NCBI GenBank assembly: GCA_943329105.2
Contig: CALQCP020000115.1
Span: 1 to 7,271 of the forward strand
Direction: 5' to 3'
Length of the DNA: 7,271 bases
DNA from: Chitinophaga pinensis
Lineage (GTDB): Bacteria > Planctomycetota > Phycisphaerae > Phycisphaerales > SM1A02
Shown piece after piece: positions 1 to 5,710 of the stretch. Below the pieces are notes generated by a model, which worked only from the letters and a program-made list of their open reading frames with translations, did no database searches and was not told the origin of the DNA. The first letter of the stretch is position 1; every line of letters begins with the position of its first letter. The translations under genes were made by a program, and so were the position numbers.

Positions 1-54
1 CGGCGCGGGCGCCTGTGCAACCAGTGCAGCCACCGTCATCCCGATGGCGATCAC
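1..54 (-). CDS. N-terminal fragment of a probable exported protein (cut by window edge)
   Basis: Only the first 18 codons are visible. The reading frame opens at a GTG whose last bases overlap the TGA of the exbD gene before it (GTGA, a 4-nt overlap). An SD-like GGGGA lies 7 nt upstream of that GTG (62-66). An in-frame stop lies shortly upstream, so the start must be this GTG or the ATG five codons later (37-39). The residues read MIAIGMTVAALVAQAPAP: a hydrophobic, alanine-rich stretch followed by A-x-A/proline residues, as in a Sec signal peptide. The overlap makes it the sixth gene of the leftward Exb-type operon, so an envelope role is likely. The function cannot be told from this fragment. 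Confidence 0.55.
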   Translation of the reverse strand, partial: MIAIGMTVAALVAQAPAP

Positions 55-707
55 GGCGTGTTCCCCACCACTGTGGCGCGTGGCTCAAACCCAACGTTTC
101 GGAAACCTGCAGCCACGGCAGCGTCAAGCACTTCCACTGCAATCTCCCAAGGAGCATTGTCGGCGGGCGCAATCACCACTGGAAATCCAGGTTGAAACAT
201 GCCATTTGGGTGCGCACTGCCACGCAATTCGGATGCCAATGTCGCGCGCAATTCGGCGGGGGTGAAAGTGCGTCGCAGCGGGGCGCTGGCGACAATCATT
301 CCATCAATGCCCACTGATAGGTGCAGCGCTTCGTCATTCATGGCGAACGGGTCGAGCGGTTTGAGCGGTGGCGCGGCTACTTCGGTGCTTGCGCCACTTG
401 GTGCTGTCACTGCAATGCGGCGCGAGAGGTCCATGGCGATCACGCGCTCGTCGGTTGCATAGTGGGTGGTGGCAATGAAGAACACTAATAGTTGAAAGAC
501 CACATCAATCATCGGCGTCATGTTGGTACTGATGGCGGCGCCGAGTGATGTACCACGCAGGCGGCGCGGCGCGCGCCATCCGCGTCGGGGTCTGCCGCCG
601 ATGCGTGCTTCGGGCAACGCTGCTGCGAGCGCGTTGAGCGCATCAAGCGCATGACGCGTATCGCGTGGTGCATCCGCATGCTGGAGTTGTGAGCCCGCGT
701 TATTCAC
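51..707 (-). CDS. exbD: ExbD/TolR-family protein with long basic N-terminus (second ExbD of the operon)
   Basis: Inner-membrane subunit of a proton-driven ExbBD/TolQR-type motor, 218 aa from the start chosen here. A single membrane segment lies at about residues 63-81. It carries the family signature NMTPMIDVVFQLLVFF, with D68 at the position of the proton-carrying aspartate of ExbD (D25 in E. coli). The periplasmic domain follows a proline-rich linker (about 112-120). The start is GTG at 707: GGAG (714-717) sits 6 nt upstream, and the GTG overlaps the preceding stop as GTGAATAA. The frame stays open back to a TTG at 758, which would overlap the previous gene by 59 nt and has less support. 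About 60 residues precede the membrane segment, against roughly 15-20 in typical ExbD, and residues 35-51 are rich in arginine. This cytoplasmic extension distinguishes it from the ExbD just upstream and may bind a partner or membrane lipids (inference). Confidence 0.88.
   Translation of the reverse strand: MNNAGSQLQHADAPRDTRHALDALNALAAALPEARIGGRPRRGWRAPRRLRGTSLGAAISTNMTPMIDVVFQLLVFFIATTHYATDERVIAMDLSRRIAVTAPSGASTEVAAPPLKPLDPFAMNDEALHLSVGIDGMIVASAPLRRTFTPAELRATLASELRGSAHPNGMFQPGFPVVIAPADNAPWEIAVEVLDAAVAAGFRNVGFEPRATVVGNTP
62..66 (-). promoter_or_regulatory. Ribosome binding site candidate for the edge gene
   Basis: GGGGA on the minus strand, 7 nt before the GTG that overlaps the preceding stop. 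It favours the GTG over the ATG 15 nt further on, which has no purine-rich block at a good distance. The call is weak because the bases also encode the last residues of the upstream ExbD. Confidence 0.35.
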
Positions 708-1182
708 TTGCAACTCCACCAAGTACCACCAGTCGAACCCGGGCTCGCGCGCGATCAATGCCGCTGACCGTCAGCGCATCGGCCACCGCATTCATGGCTG
801 GACGAACCCATGAATACGCCGTGGCGCGGTCGGCGCGAATATTGACTTCCACGCTTGGCTGCCCCTTCATGGCTTGCGCTATGGCTGCTACGAGTTGCTG
901 TAACCCCGCCGTATCGGCCGTGAATTCACGCTTTCCAAGGCGGTAACCGGCAGCTCCACCATCGGTGGCTGGAATGACGTTCACCACAATGCGCTCCGAG
1001 CCATCTTGCTGCTTGGCGGCACCAGACGTGGGATGTGGCAAGGAAAGGTCCACCATCTCCGCACTGGTCACCTGACTCACCAGTACGAAAAACACAATCA
1101 GTAGGAACGCCATATCGATCAGCGGCGTCATGTTCGCCTCAAACGATGCAGGTCCTCTGCGATGGATACGACTGGCGCGCAT
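700..1182 (-). CDS. exbD: ExbD/TolR-family biopolymer transport protein (first ExbD of the operon)
   Basis: 160 aa, the normal ExbD size. A short basic cytoplasmic N-terminus (RASRIHRRG) leads to the signature ANMTPLIDMAFLLIVFF. The single membrane segment lies at about 19-38, and D23 is at the position of the essential proton-path aspartate. The periplasmic domain (about 45-155) ends with the family-like pattern RADRATAYSWVRPAMNAVAD followed by a GI..ARVRLVV strand. The ATG shares its A with the TGA of the upstream exbB (TGATG) and has no SD, so translation probably couples to exbB. It is not a recent duplicate of the following ExbD: outside the TPxID core the two have little in common. The family assignment is firm; which cargo or machine it energises is not shown by this protein alone. 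Confidence 0.92.
   Translation of the reverse strand: MRASRIHRRGPASFEANMTPLIDMAFLLIVFFVLVSQVTSAEMVDLSLPHPTSGAAKQQDGSERIVVNVIPATDGGAAGYRLGKREFTADTAGLQQLVAAIAQAMKGQPSVEVNIRADRATAYSWVRPAMNAVADALTVSGIDRARARVRLVVLGGVASE
714..717 (-). promoter_or_regulatory. Ribosome binding site deciding the start of the second ExbD
   Basis: GGAG within GGTGGAG on the minus strand, separated by 6 nt (ttgcaa) from GTG at 705-707. It lies inside the last codons of the upstream exbD. It is one of the few clear SD-like sites in the window and supports the GTG start over the upstream TTG. Confidence 0.55.
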
Positions 1183-2060
1183 CAGGCTTCGGTACCCGTG
1201 TTGTTGGCGTTGGCGTTGTTTGCACCGATCACGGTCTCAGCACTCTTCGCTTCTGCACGCAACGCTGCAACGGGCGATCCGGCGCCGCCTGGTCGGAAGC
1301 GCATGAGAATCTGCTCCACTTCGCGCGCGCCTTCAGAACCGGCAGCATCAATTCGATTGCGCACCACTGCGAACACGCTGAGTGCTGGAATGGCAATGAG
1401 TAGACCCCAGAAAGTGGTCACCAGTGCTGTGCCAATTCCGCCCGCAAGCGCCACTGGATCGGCGGTTCCACCCATCTGTGCAATAGTGAAGAAGGCGACA
1501 ATCATTCCGTACACCGTTCCAAAGAGTCCGATCATGGGCGCAACTTGGCCAAAGACATTGAGTACTTCGATTTTCCGTAGGCGTCGCACCACTAATTCAT
1601 CCGTCATCGATTCCGCCGCTTGCATCATCGCGTCATGACCAGCGGGCGCAGCCAGAAGTGCCGCGTGGATGACACGGCCAAAGTCACCACCCTTGGTGCG
1701 CGACCACTCAAGCGCCTCGGCAAACTTGCCACCACTCACCATGGCGCGCATATGTTCAACGGCGGACGGAGGAAGCATGTCACTCACACGGTTCGCGGTG
1801 AATGCAATCCAGATGAGTGCCACACTGGCCATACTCATGGCAATCAACACCCAAATCATGGAGCTTCCGATCCAATCCACACGCACGCCGCCGTCGGGCA
1901 ACTGATCGAGCGAGATGAAGAAGGCGGTCGCGAACGATGGTCCAGCACATGCCGGCGCAGCGATGCATCCGGCGGCAAGACTGGCCACCAAGTTGGTGGA
2001 CATTCCGGTGGCATGGCCAGTGGTGCGGGTAGCGACGCGGGGGAGTGAGTAGCTAGTCAT
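1182..2060 (-). CDS. exbB: MotA/TolQ/ExbB-family proton channel protein with N-terminal signal-like segment
   Basis: 292 aa. It forms the inner-membrane proton channel that works with ExbD to power a periplasm-spanning partner. Hydrophobic segments lie at about 22-39 (signal-peptide-like, followed by ACAG), 66-88, 168-193 and 207-233. The last two hold the family motifs: APMIGLFGTVYGMIVAFF (174-191) and GTALVTTFWGLLIAIPA (210-226), with T215/T216 near the conserved channel threonine. Between the first and second channel helices is the usual cytoplasmic domain (about 90-165). The N-terminal signal-like segment is absent from E. coli ExbB but is common in ExbB-like proteins of several phyla, including Planctomycetota. 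The C-terminal tail is alanine- and asparagine-rich (GANNANANNTG) and probably disordered. The ATG overlaps the upstream stop as ATGA; M20 is an alternative start that would give a more compact signal peptide. AggA-type purines lie about 11 nt upstream, too far for a good SD. Confidence 0.92.
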   Translation of the reverse strand: MTSYSLPRVATRTTGHATGMSTNLVASLAAGCIAAPACAGPSFATAFFISLDQLPDGGVRVDWIGSSMIWVLIAMSMASVALIWIAFTANRVSDMLPPSAVEHMRAMVSGGKFAEALEWSRTKGGDFGRVIHAALLAAPAGHDAMMQAAESMTDELVVRRLRKIEVLNVFGQVAPMIGLFGTVYGMIVAFFTIAQMGGTADPVALAGGIGTALVTTFWGLLIAIPALSVFAVVRNRIDAAGSEGAREVEQILMRFRPGGAGSPVAALRAEAKSAETVIGANNANANNTGTEA

Positions 2061-3181
2061 TTGCTGATGTTTCCTGCAGGCTGGTTGCGCGCACGCATCG
2101 GTGCAAGTCCGAGCGTGGCGCGGTCGAGAAGTAGGTATCCGTTACTGCCGCCGTGGCGTTCGCCGAGTGCGCGCAGTGCGCCGTCGGCGGATGTTTCCAC
2201 CAGTTCGACGCAGAGAAAGGTGGCAAATCGTGAGCCATCCGTCGTAGTGGGATTGAGCCGATCGGCGGTCGAGAGCAGTGTGGCGTTGGCACTGCGTGCT
2301 GCAGTGCGGAGCGGGGTGGGCGCGCCGCGCGCGATGACGCAGATGGCGTCCGGCTCAAGCGCGCGCCACACGCGTTCGAGTGCTGCGCCCAGGTCCGGCG
2401 TGCCTCCGGGCGCGCTGCGTTCGGTGAACCAACGCAGTGCAGCGGCGGTGTTTGCGCGCGTGGCTGCAGCTGGAGTACCGGGTGCCAGTTCCACGCCGTT
2501 TCCGCGGGCGATAGCAACAGTGAACTGCTGATTGGGCATGAGTGCCGCCAGGCGCTGGGCGAGTACCGCGCGCGCCGCTGGCAGTGCTGAAAGCAATCGT
2601 CCGCCGCCATCAATGAGGAATGCCACGCGCTGTTTGTCCATGGCGAAACTGGCGGCGCGGAATCGTTCAGGAAGTGCGCCGCCGAAGCCGAGTTGGCCGC
2701 CGAAACGGCCGGCAGCATTCGCGGTTACTGCGGTTGGCGGAGCCAGTCGCTCCAAGCGATCAGCGGCCGCGCGTGCGCCGGAAGCGCTGTCGAATACGCC
2801 GCGCGCTGCGGGGCCTTGGTAGACGATCGCGCCCCCAGGGATTGGTAGTTCAGGCGGTGATGGTGCAATGCCGGTGGGTGGCGGCGGAGTCCATTCGGCA
2901 ACCAAGATGGGCGGGGCCTCACGGCGCATGGCGCGCGCGGCGGTGACTCCCATGGCCACCAGTGCAAACGCGATGAGTGCATGCACAAGGGTTGATGCAG
3001 TGATCGCCACGATCGGACTGCGGGGTGAAACGCCGGCTTCTGCGCTGGATTCTGCGCTGATTTCTACGCCGGTTTCCACACTCGCGTCCACACGTGTGTC
3101 CACCGCGGTGTCCATGCGGCGCTTCACGCTGTGCGCGGTTTCCTGACCCGAGTCATCGAGTTTCTCCGCGTCGCGATTCAT
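2057..3181 (-). CDS. TonB-like N-terminus fused to a degenerate vWA-like domain
   Basis: 374 aa, in the operon slot where TonB or TolA often sits. The visible order is: a charged cytoplasmic N-terminus (1-55) with seven tandem [DE]xx[VA] tetrapeptides at 24-51; one membrane segment (about 57-80) containing S63-TLV-H67, the SxxxH pattern of the TonB membrane helix; a proline-rich periplasmic linker (about 89-118, including TPPPPTG and SPPELPIP); and a C-terminal domain (about 183-355) resembling a von Willebrand A fold. The vWA-like landmarks are strand VAFLID (186-191), helix AARAVLAQRLAALM, strand FTVAIARG, the block NTAAALRWF...GGTPDLGAALERVWRAL (244-274), strand AICVIARG, and a final strand-helix ending ALGERHGGSNGYLLL. 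The metal-binding MIDAS motif is degenerate: DxSxS reads DGGGR (191-195), and the usual Asp after the fourth strand is replaced (ARG). T261 remains. I see no TonB C-terminal domain. Both neighbours overlap it by ATGA. Inferred role: force-transmitting or scaffolding partner of the ExbBD motor. The membrane topology is firm; the TonB and vWA assignments are moderately sure. Confidence 0.8.
   Translation of the reverse strand: MNRDAEKLDDSGQETAHSVKRRMDTAVDTRVDASVETGVEISAESSAEAGVSPRSPIVAITASTLVHALIAFALVAMGVTAARAMRREAPPILVAEWTPPPPTGIAPSPPELPIPGGAIVYQGPAARGVFDSASGARAAADRLERLAPPTAVTANAAGRFGGQLGFGGALPERFRAASFAMDKQRVAFLIDGGGRLLSALPAARAVLAQRLAALMPNQQFTVAIARGNGVELAPGTPAAATRANTAAALRWFTERSAPGGTPDLGAALERVWRALEPDAICVIARGAPTPLRTAARSANATLLSTADRLNPTTTDGSRFATFLCVELVETSADGALRALGERHGGSNGYLLLDRATLGLAPMRARNQPAGNISK
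3029..3112 (-). repeat. Seven tandem 12-bp units encoding [DE]xx[VA] tetrapeptides
   Basis: In the minus-strand reading frame, codons 24-51 of the TonB/vWA-like gene form seven successive 12-nt units: DTAV, DTRV, DASV, ETGV, EISA, ESSA, EAGV. Every unit opens with GAC or GAA and closes with GTN or GCA. The first three units share GAC...GTG and the last four share GAA. The encoded segment is acidic and cytoplasmic. The period is exact and the units have diverged, which fits expansion of a short unit followed by drift. Confidence 0.75.
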
Positions 3182-4017
3182 GCCGATGTTGACTTGCGCT
3201 TCGAATCGCCGCGCTTGGAGCGACGGAAAATGGCACGGTCGAGACTCATGGCACCAGGGCCCACAAGAAATGCGCCGAGTGCAAGGACAAAGAGCCCCAT
3301 TTGTGCAAGCACCAGGTTCTGTTGTTCTGCACCGAGTGCGAATGCCCCCTGCGACTTGATGATCGGCAGGCTGGTCATCACAAACAATGCTGCCAAGATC
3401 AGGGACATCAGCAGTCCCCAGACGCGGCTAAACAATCCAAGGAGCACGCACGCTCCGCCGACCAATTGGATTCCGGCAACCGCCCATGCAATCTCGGTTG
3501 GAAACGGAATGCGCGCGTGGTCAACTAACAGTGCCAACGTGTACAGGCCGCGTTGCGTGAGCGGAGCAAGCGGGCTCGCGAGTGCGTTGGGGCGTTCGGT
3601 GATGACCGGTGTGGGCGCGGTCGGTTTCGATGGAGTGTTTGGGGTCACCTGTGAGGCGCTGCTGGCCGGCGCGGTCACTGCGGCAGGCGCGGTACCGGGG
3701 AGCGGTGTGGCGGTGCTCGCTGAATCGTCCATGCCATTGGCCCCTGGCCGTGGCGCTGGTGGGGCGGCGGGGCTCTGCCACTCCGGTGATTCGAACGCAT
3801 CAAACCCGCGCACGGCACCGAGCGCCACATCAGACTTCTTGGGATCGGGGTCGGTGATGCCGCGGACGCCAAGTTCACGCAACCGCTGCGCGTCATGAGC
3901 GGTGTATTCCACGTCACGCATCAGGTTGTTCCACCCCTGCGGCAGAAACGCCAAGCACAGGACGATGCGCGCCAAAAGCGGCAGGATGTTCGTGGCGGCG
4001 AACTGGCTCGGGCTCAT
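3178..4017 (-). CDS. DoxX-family membrane protein with a long Pro/Ala/Thr-rich insert
   Basis: 279 aa; DoxX-family proteins are usually about 130-180 aa. The first helix (about 10-28, LLARIVLCLAFLPQGWNNL) matches the DoxX start, where a helix is followed by G-x-N/K-L. About 120 extra residues follow (33-155), including a charged part (LRELGVRGITDPDPKK) and a proline/alanine/serine/threonine-rich linker (about 82-152). Three more helices come after: about 175-195 (AGIQLVGGACVLLGLFSR), 198-216 and 234-253. The C-terminal tail is basic (RRSKRGDSKRKS). DoxX proteins are four-helix membrane proteins linked in various species to quinone or redox processes; no catalytic residue can be pointed to here. 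It is the first gene of the leftward operon, and its TGA overlaps the ATG of the TonB/vWA-like gene. There is no SD; a TAGACT element lies 7 nt before the ATG. If the first helix runs in the usual direction, the insert lies on the periplasmic side (inference). Confidence 0.8.
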   Translation of the reverse strand: MSPSQFAATNILPLLARIVLCLAFLPQGWNNLMRDVEYTAHDAQRLRELGVRGITDPDPKKSDVALGAVRGFDAFESPEWQSPAAPPAPRPGANGMDDSASTATPLPGTAPAAVTAPASSASQVTPNTPSKPTAPTPVITERPNALASPLAPLTQRGLYTLALLVDHARIPFPTEIAWAVAGIQLVGGACVLLGLFSRVWGLLMSLILAALFVMTSLPIIKSQGAFALGAEQQNLVLAQMGLFVLALGAFLVGPGAMSLDRAIFRRSKRGDSKRKSTSA

Positions 4018-4024
4018 GGGGCGG

Positions 4025-4030
4025 AGTCTA
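4025..4030 (-). promoter_or_regulatory. Candidate -10 element for the leftward DoxX/Exb operon
   Basis: TAGACT on the minus strand (TAxAxT, four of six -10 consensus bases), ending 7 nt before the DoxX ATG. At that distance transcription would begin at or within a base or two of the ATG, a leaderless message, which agrees with the lack of an SD. No TTGACA-like -35 hexamer is seen 16-18 nt upstream, so the call is tentative. Confidence 0.35.
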
Positions 4031-4099
4031 GGGGCGGACGGGAAATCAGGGCGTACCTGGGTCGGGCGGGTTGATTCGCCTTGCAGCCGACAATCCCTC

Positions 4100-4105
4100 T
4101 ACACT
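4100..4105 (+). promoter_or_regulatory. Candidate -10 element for tRNA-Leu/DAHP synthase
   Basis: TACACT, 14 nt before the mature tRNA 5' end. A start about 7 nt downstream would give a short 5' leader for RNase P to remove. It resembles the TAGACT found before two other genes here. No well-spaced -35 is seen. Confidence 0.35.
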
Positions 4106-4116
4106 TGCCGGTTCAC

Positions 4117-4201
<85 letters not shown>

Positions 4202-4234
4202 TTCACATCTCACTGGACGGACGAATTACACCTC

Positions 4235-5626
4235 ATGAGCGCCCCTGTTACTCGCCGCACATTCGCCGTTGACGGATGGTCGCCCTCCTCATGGCGAACG
4301 CGCTCCACGCTGCAGCAGCCCGAATGGATCGACCACGGTGCGTTGCGAGCGTCATGCGCGGATCTTGCGCGGCTACCGCCCTTAGTCACCAGCTTTGAAA
4401 TTGAAGCGCTGCGCACGCAGTTGGCGGAAGCCGCTTCCGGTCAGCGCTTCATTCTTCAGGGCGGCGATTGCGCTGAGACATTCGATGGATGTGAGCCTGG
4501 CTCGATCGCCGCACGCCTCAAGATCTTATTGCAGATGAGCCTGGTGCTGGTGCAGGGCGGACGCCGCCGCGTCACTCGCATCGGGCGATTTGCCGGTCAA
4601 TACGCCAAGCCCCGCTCAAGCGATATGGAGACGCGCGACGGCGTGACACTGCCCGCTTACCGCGGCGACTTGGTGAATGGGCCAGCATTTACAGCCGCAG
4701 AACGCGCGCCCGATCCACGCCGCTTGGTCCGGGGTCATGAACGCGCCGCGCTCACGTTGAACTTCATTCGATCGCTTGTCGACGGCGGATTTGCAGACTT
4801 ACATCATCCGGAATACTGGGATCTGGAGTTTGTGAAGCATTCGCCGTTGGCCGCTGAGTATCAGGCGATGGTCGACCAAATTGGTGACGGCCTCCGTTTC
4901 ATGGAGACGCTCGTTGGCGTCAATGTTGCGCAAGTACATCGCGTGGACTTCTTCACGAGCCATGAAGGGTTAGTGCTTGACTACGAAGAAGCGCAGACGC
5001 GGCAAGTGCCACATCGCGCGGGTTGGTGGGATTTGAGCACGCACTTTCCGTGGATTGGCGTTCGCACGGCGGATCCAGAAGGCGGACATGTGGAGTTCTT
5101 CCGCGGCATTGAAAATCCCGTGGGCGTGAAGGTTGGTCCAAGTACCGATGCCGATGCGTTACTACGGACCGTTGCTCGGCTCGATCCGTACCAGACTCCG
5201 GGGCGCATTGTGCTCATCACCCGCTTCGGCGCGCATGCGATTGCCGCGCACTTGCCCAAGCTGGTCGAAGCCGTCAAGGCGAGCGGTCGTCCCGTGGTGT
5301 GGATCTGCGATCCGATGCACGGCAATACGGAGACGGTGATTCCGCAGTCGGGCCTTGGCAAGGGCGTGCCGGTCAAGACTCGTAAATTTGGACACATCTT
5401 GGCGGAAGTGGAGCAGGCCTTTGAGATTCACCGCGCCGCGGGCACGTGGCTCGGTGGGATTCATGTGGAACTGACCGGGGAAAATGTCACCGAATGCACC
5501 GGCGGTGCGCGCGGGCTGTCCGACGAGATGCTGGCGCAGGCGTACCACTCAGCGGTCGATCCGCGCCTCAACTATGAGCAGGCGTTGGAATTGGCGATGC
5601 TGATTGCGCGGCGTATGCGCAAGTAG
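4235..5626 (+). CDS. aroG: Class II 3-deoxy-D-arabino-heptulosonate 7-phosphate (DAHP) synthase
   Basis: Joins phosphoenolpyruvate and erythrose 4-phosphate to DAHP, the first step of the shikimate pathway to aromatic amino acids; cytoplasmic. The 463 aa length fits the class II (plant/Mycobacterium AroG-type) family of about 450-480. Metal ligands by motif: C79 in QGGDCAE, H362 in CDPMHGNT, E412 in HVELTGENVTEC and D442 in SAVDPRLNYEQ. Also seen are the substrate-site blocks YAKPRSSD (123-130), HFPWIGVRT (270-278), VGVKVGPS (296-303) and LITRFGAH (327-334). The protein appears complete and active. The frame is open 24 codons further upstream, but that would run through the 3' half of the tRNA, so the ATG at 4235 is chosen. 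It has no SD at a normal distance (GGACGG lies about 14 nt away). Co-transcription with tRNA-Leu is likely from the 33-nt gap. No chorismate mutase or other fused domain is seen, and allosteric control cannot be judged from motifs. Confidence 0.96.
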   Translation: MSAPVTRRTFAVDGWSPSSWRTRSTLQQPEWIDHGALRASCADLARLPPLVTSFEIEALRTQLAEAASGQRFILQGGDCAETFDGCEPGSIAARLKILLQMSLVLVQGGRRRVTRIGRFAGQYAKPRSSDMETRDGVTLPAYRGDLVNGPAFTAAERAPDPRRLVRGHERAALTLNFIRSLVDGGFADLHHPEYWDLEFVKHSPLAAEYQAMVDQIGDGLRFMETLVGVNVAQVHRVDFFTSHEGLVLDYEEAQTRQVPHRAGWWDLSTHFPWIGVRTADPEGGHVEFFRGIENPVGVKVGPSTDADALLRTVARLDPYQTPGRIVLITRFGAHAIAAHLPKLVEAVKASGRPVVWICDPMHGNTETVIPQSGLGKGVPVKTRKFGHILAEVEQAFEIHRAAGTWLGGIHVELTGENVTECTGGARGLSDEMLAQAYHSAVDPRLNYEQALELAMLIARRMRK

Positions 5627-5710
5627 CGGCATTCGGTGTGGCGCTCATCTACATCTACATGTTCGATCGCCCTCACGGCACGGGTTCGTCTTTCGTAGAC
5701 TCCTCAGCCC
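5627..5710 (+). other. Intergenic gap before the ketosynthase pair
   Basis: 84 bp. I see no convincing hairpin-plus-T-run terminator for the DAHP synthase and no SD before the next ATG. It holds a short direct repeat, CATCTA twice in a row (5646-5657), and the TAGACT element near its right end. Confidence 0.45.
5696..5701 (+). promoter_or_regulatory. Candidate -10 element for the ketosynthase pair
   Basis: TAGACT followed by CC, 9 nt before the ATG at 5711. The same TAGACTCC string stands 7 nt before the DoxX ATG on the other strand. It would yield a leaderless or nearly leaderless message, in keeping with the absent SD. No recognisable -35 lies 16-18 nt upstream. Confidence 0.35.

Noticed and set aside
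708..758. TTG start giving the second ExbD 17 more residues
   Set aside because: It needs a 59-nt overlap with the previous gene, while GTG at 707 has a GGAG at 6 nt and a short overlap like the other junctions.
1182..1240. AACAACGCC-like Asn-rich tract at the 3' end of exbB as a repeat element
   Set aside because: Only a few degenerate Asn/Ala codons with no regular period. It reads as a disordered tail.
2053..2718. 221-codon minus-strand frame inside the TonB/vWA-like gene
   Set aside because: Low-complexity Ser/Pro/His-rich product in another frame of a gene with a recognisable membrane helix and domain. It has no support of its own.
3131..3898. 255-codon open frame on the plus strand, antisense to the DoxX gene
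   Set aside because: Its composition is that of a GC-rich shadow frame, with no domain, while the opposite strand has clear DoxX helices and ATGA-coupled neighbours.
5646..5657. CATCTA tandem pair between the DAHP synthase and KS genes
   Set aside because: Two 6-nt copies are too short to distinguish from chance, and no related site was seen elsewhere in the window.
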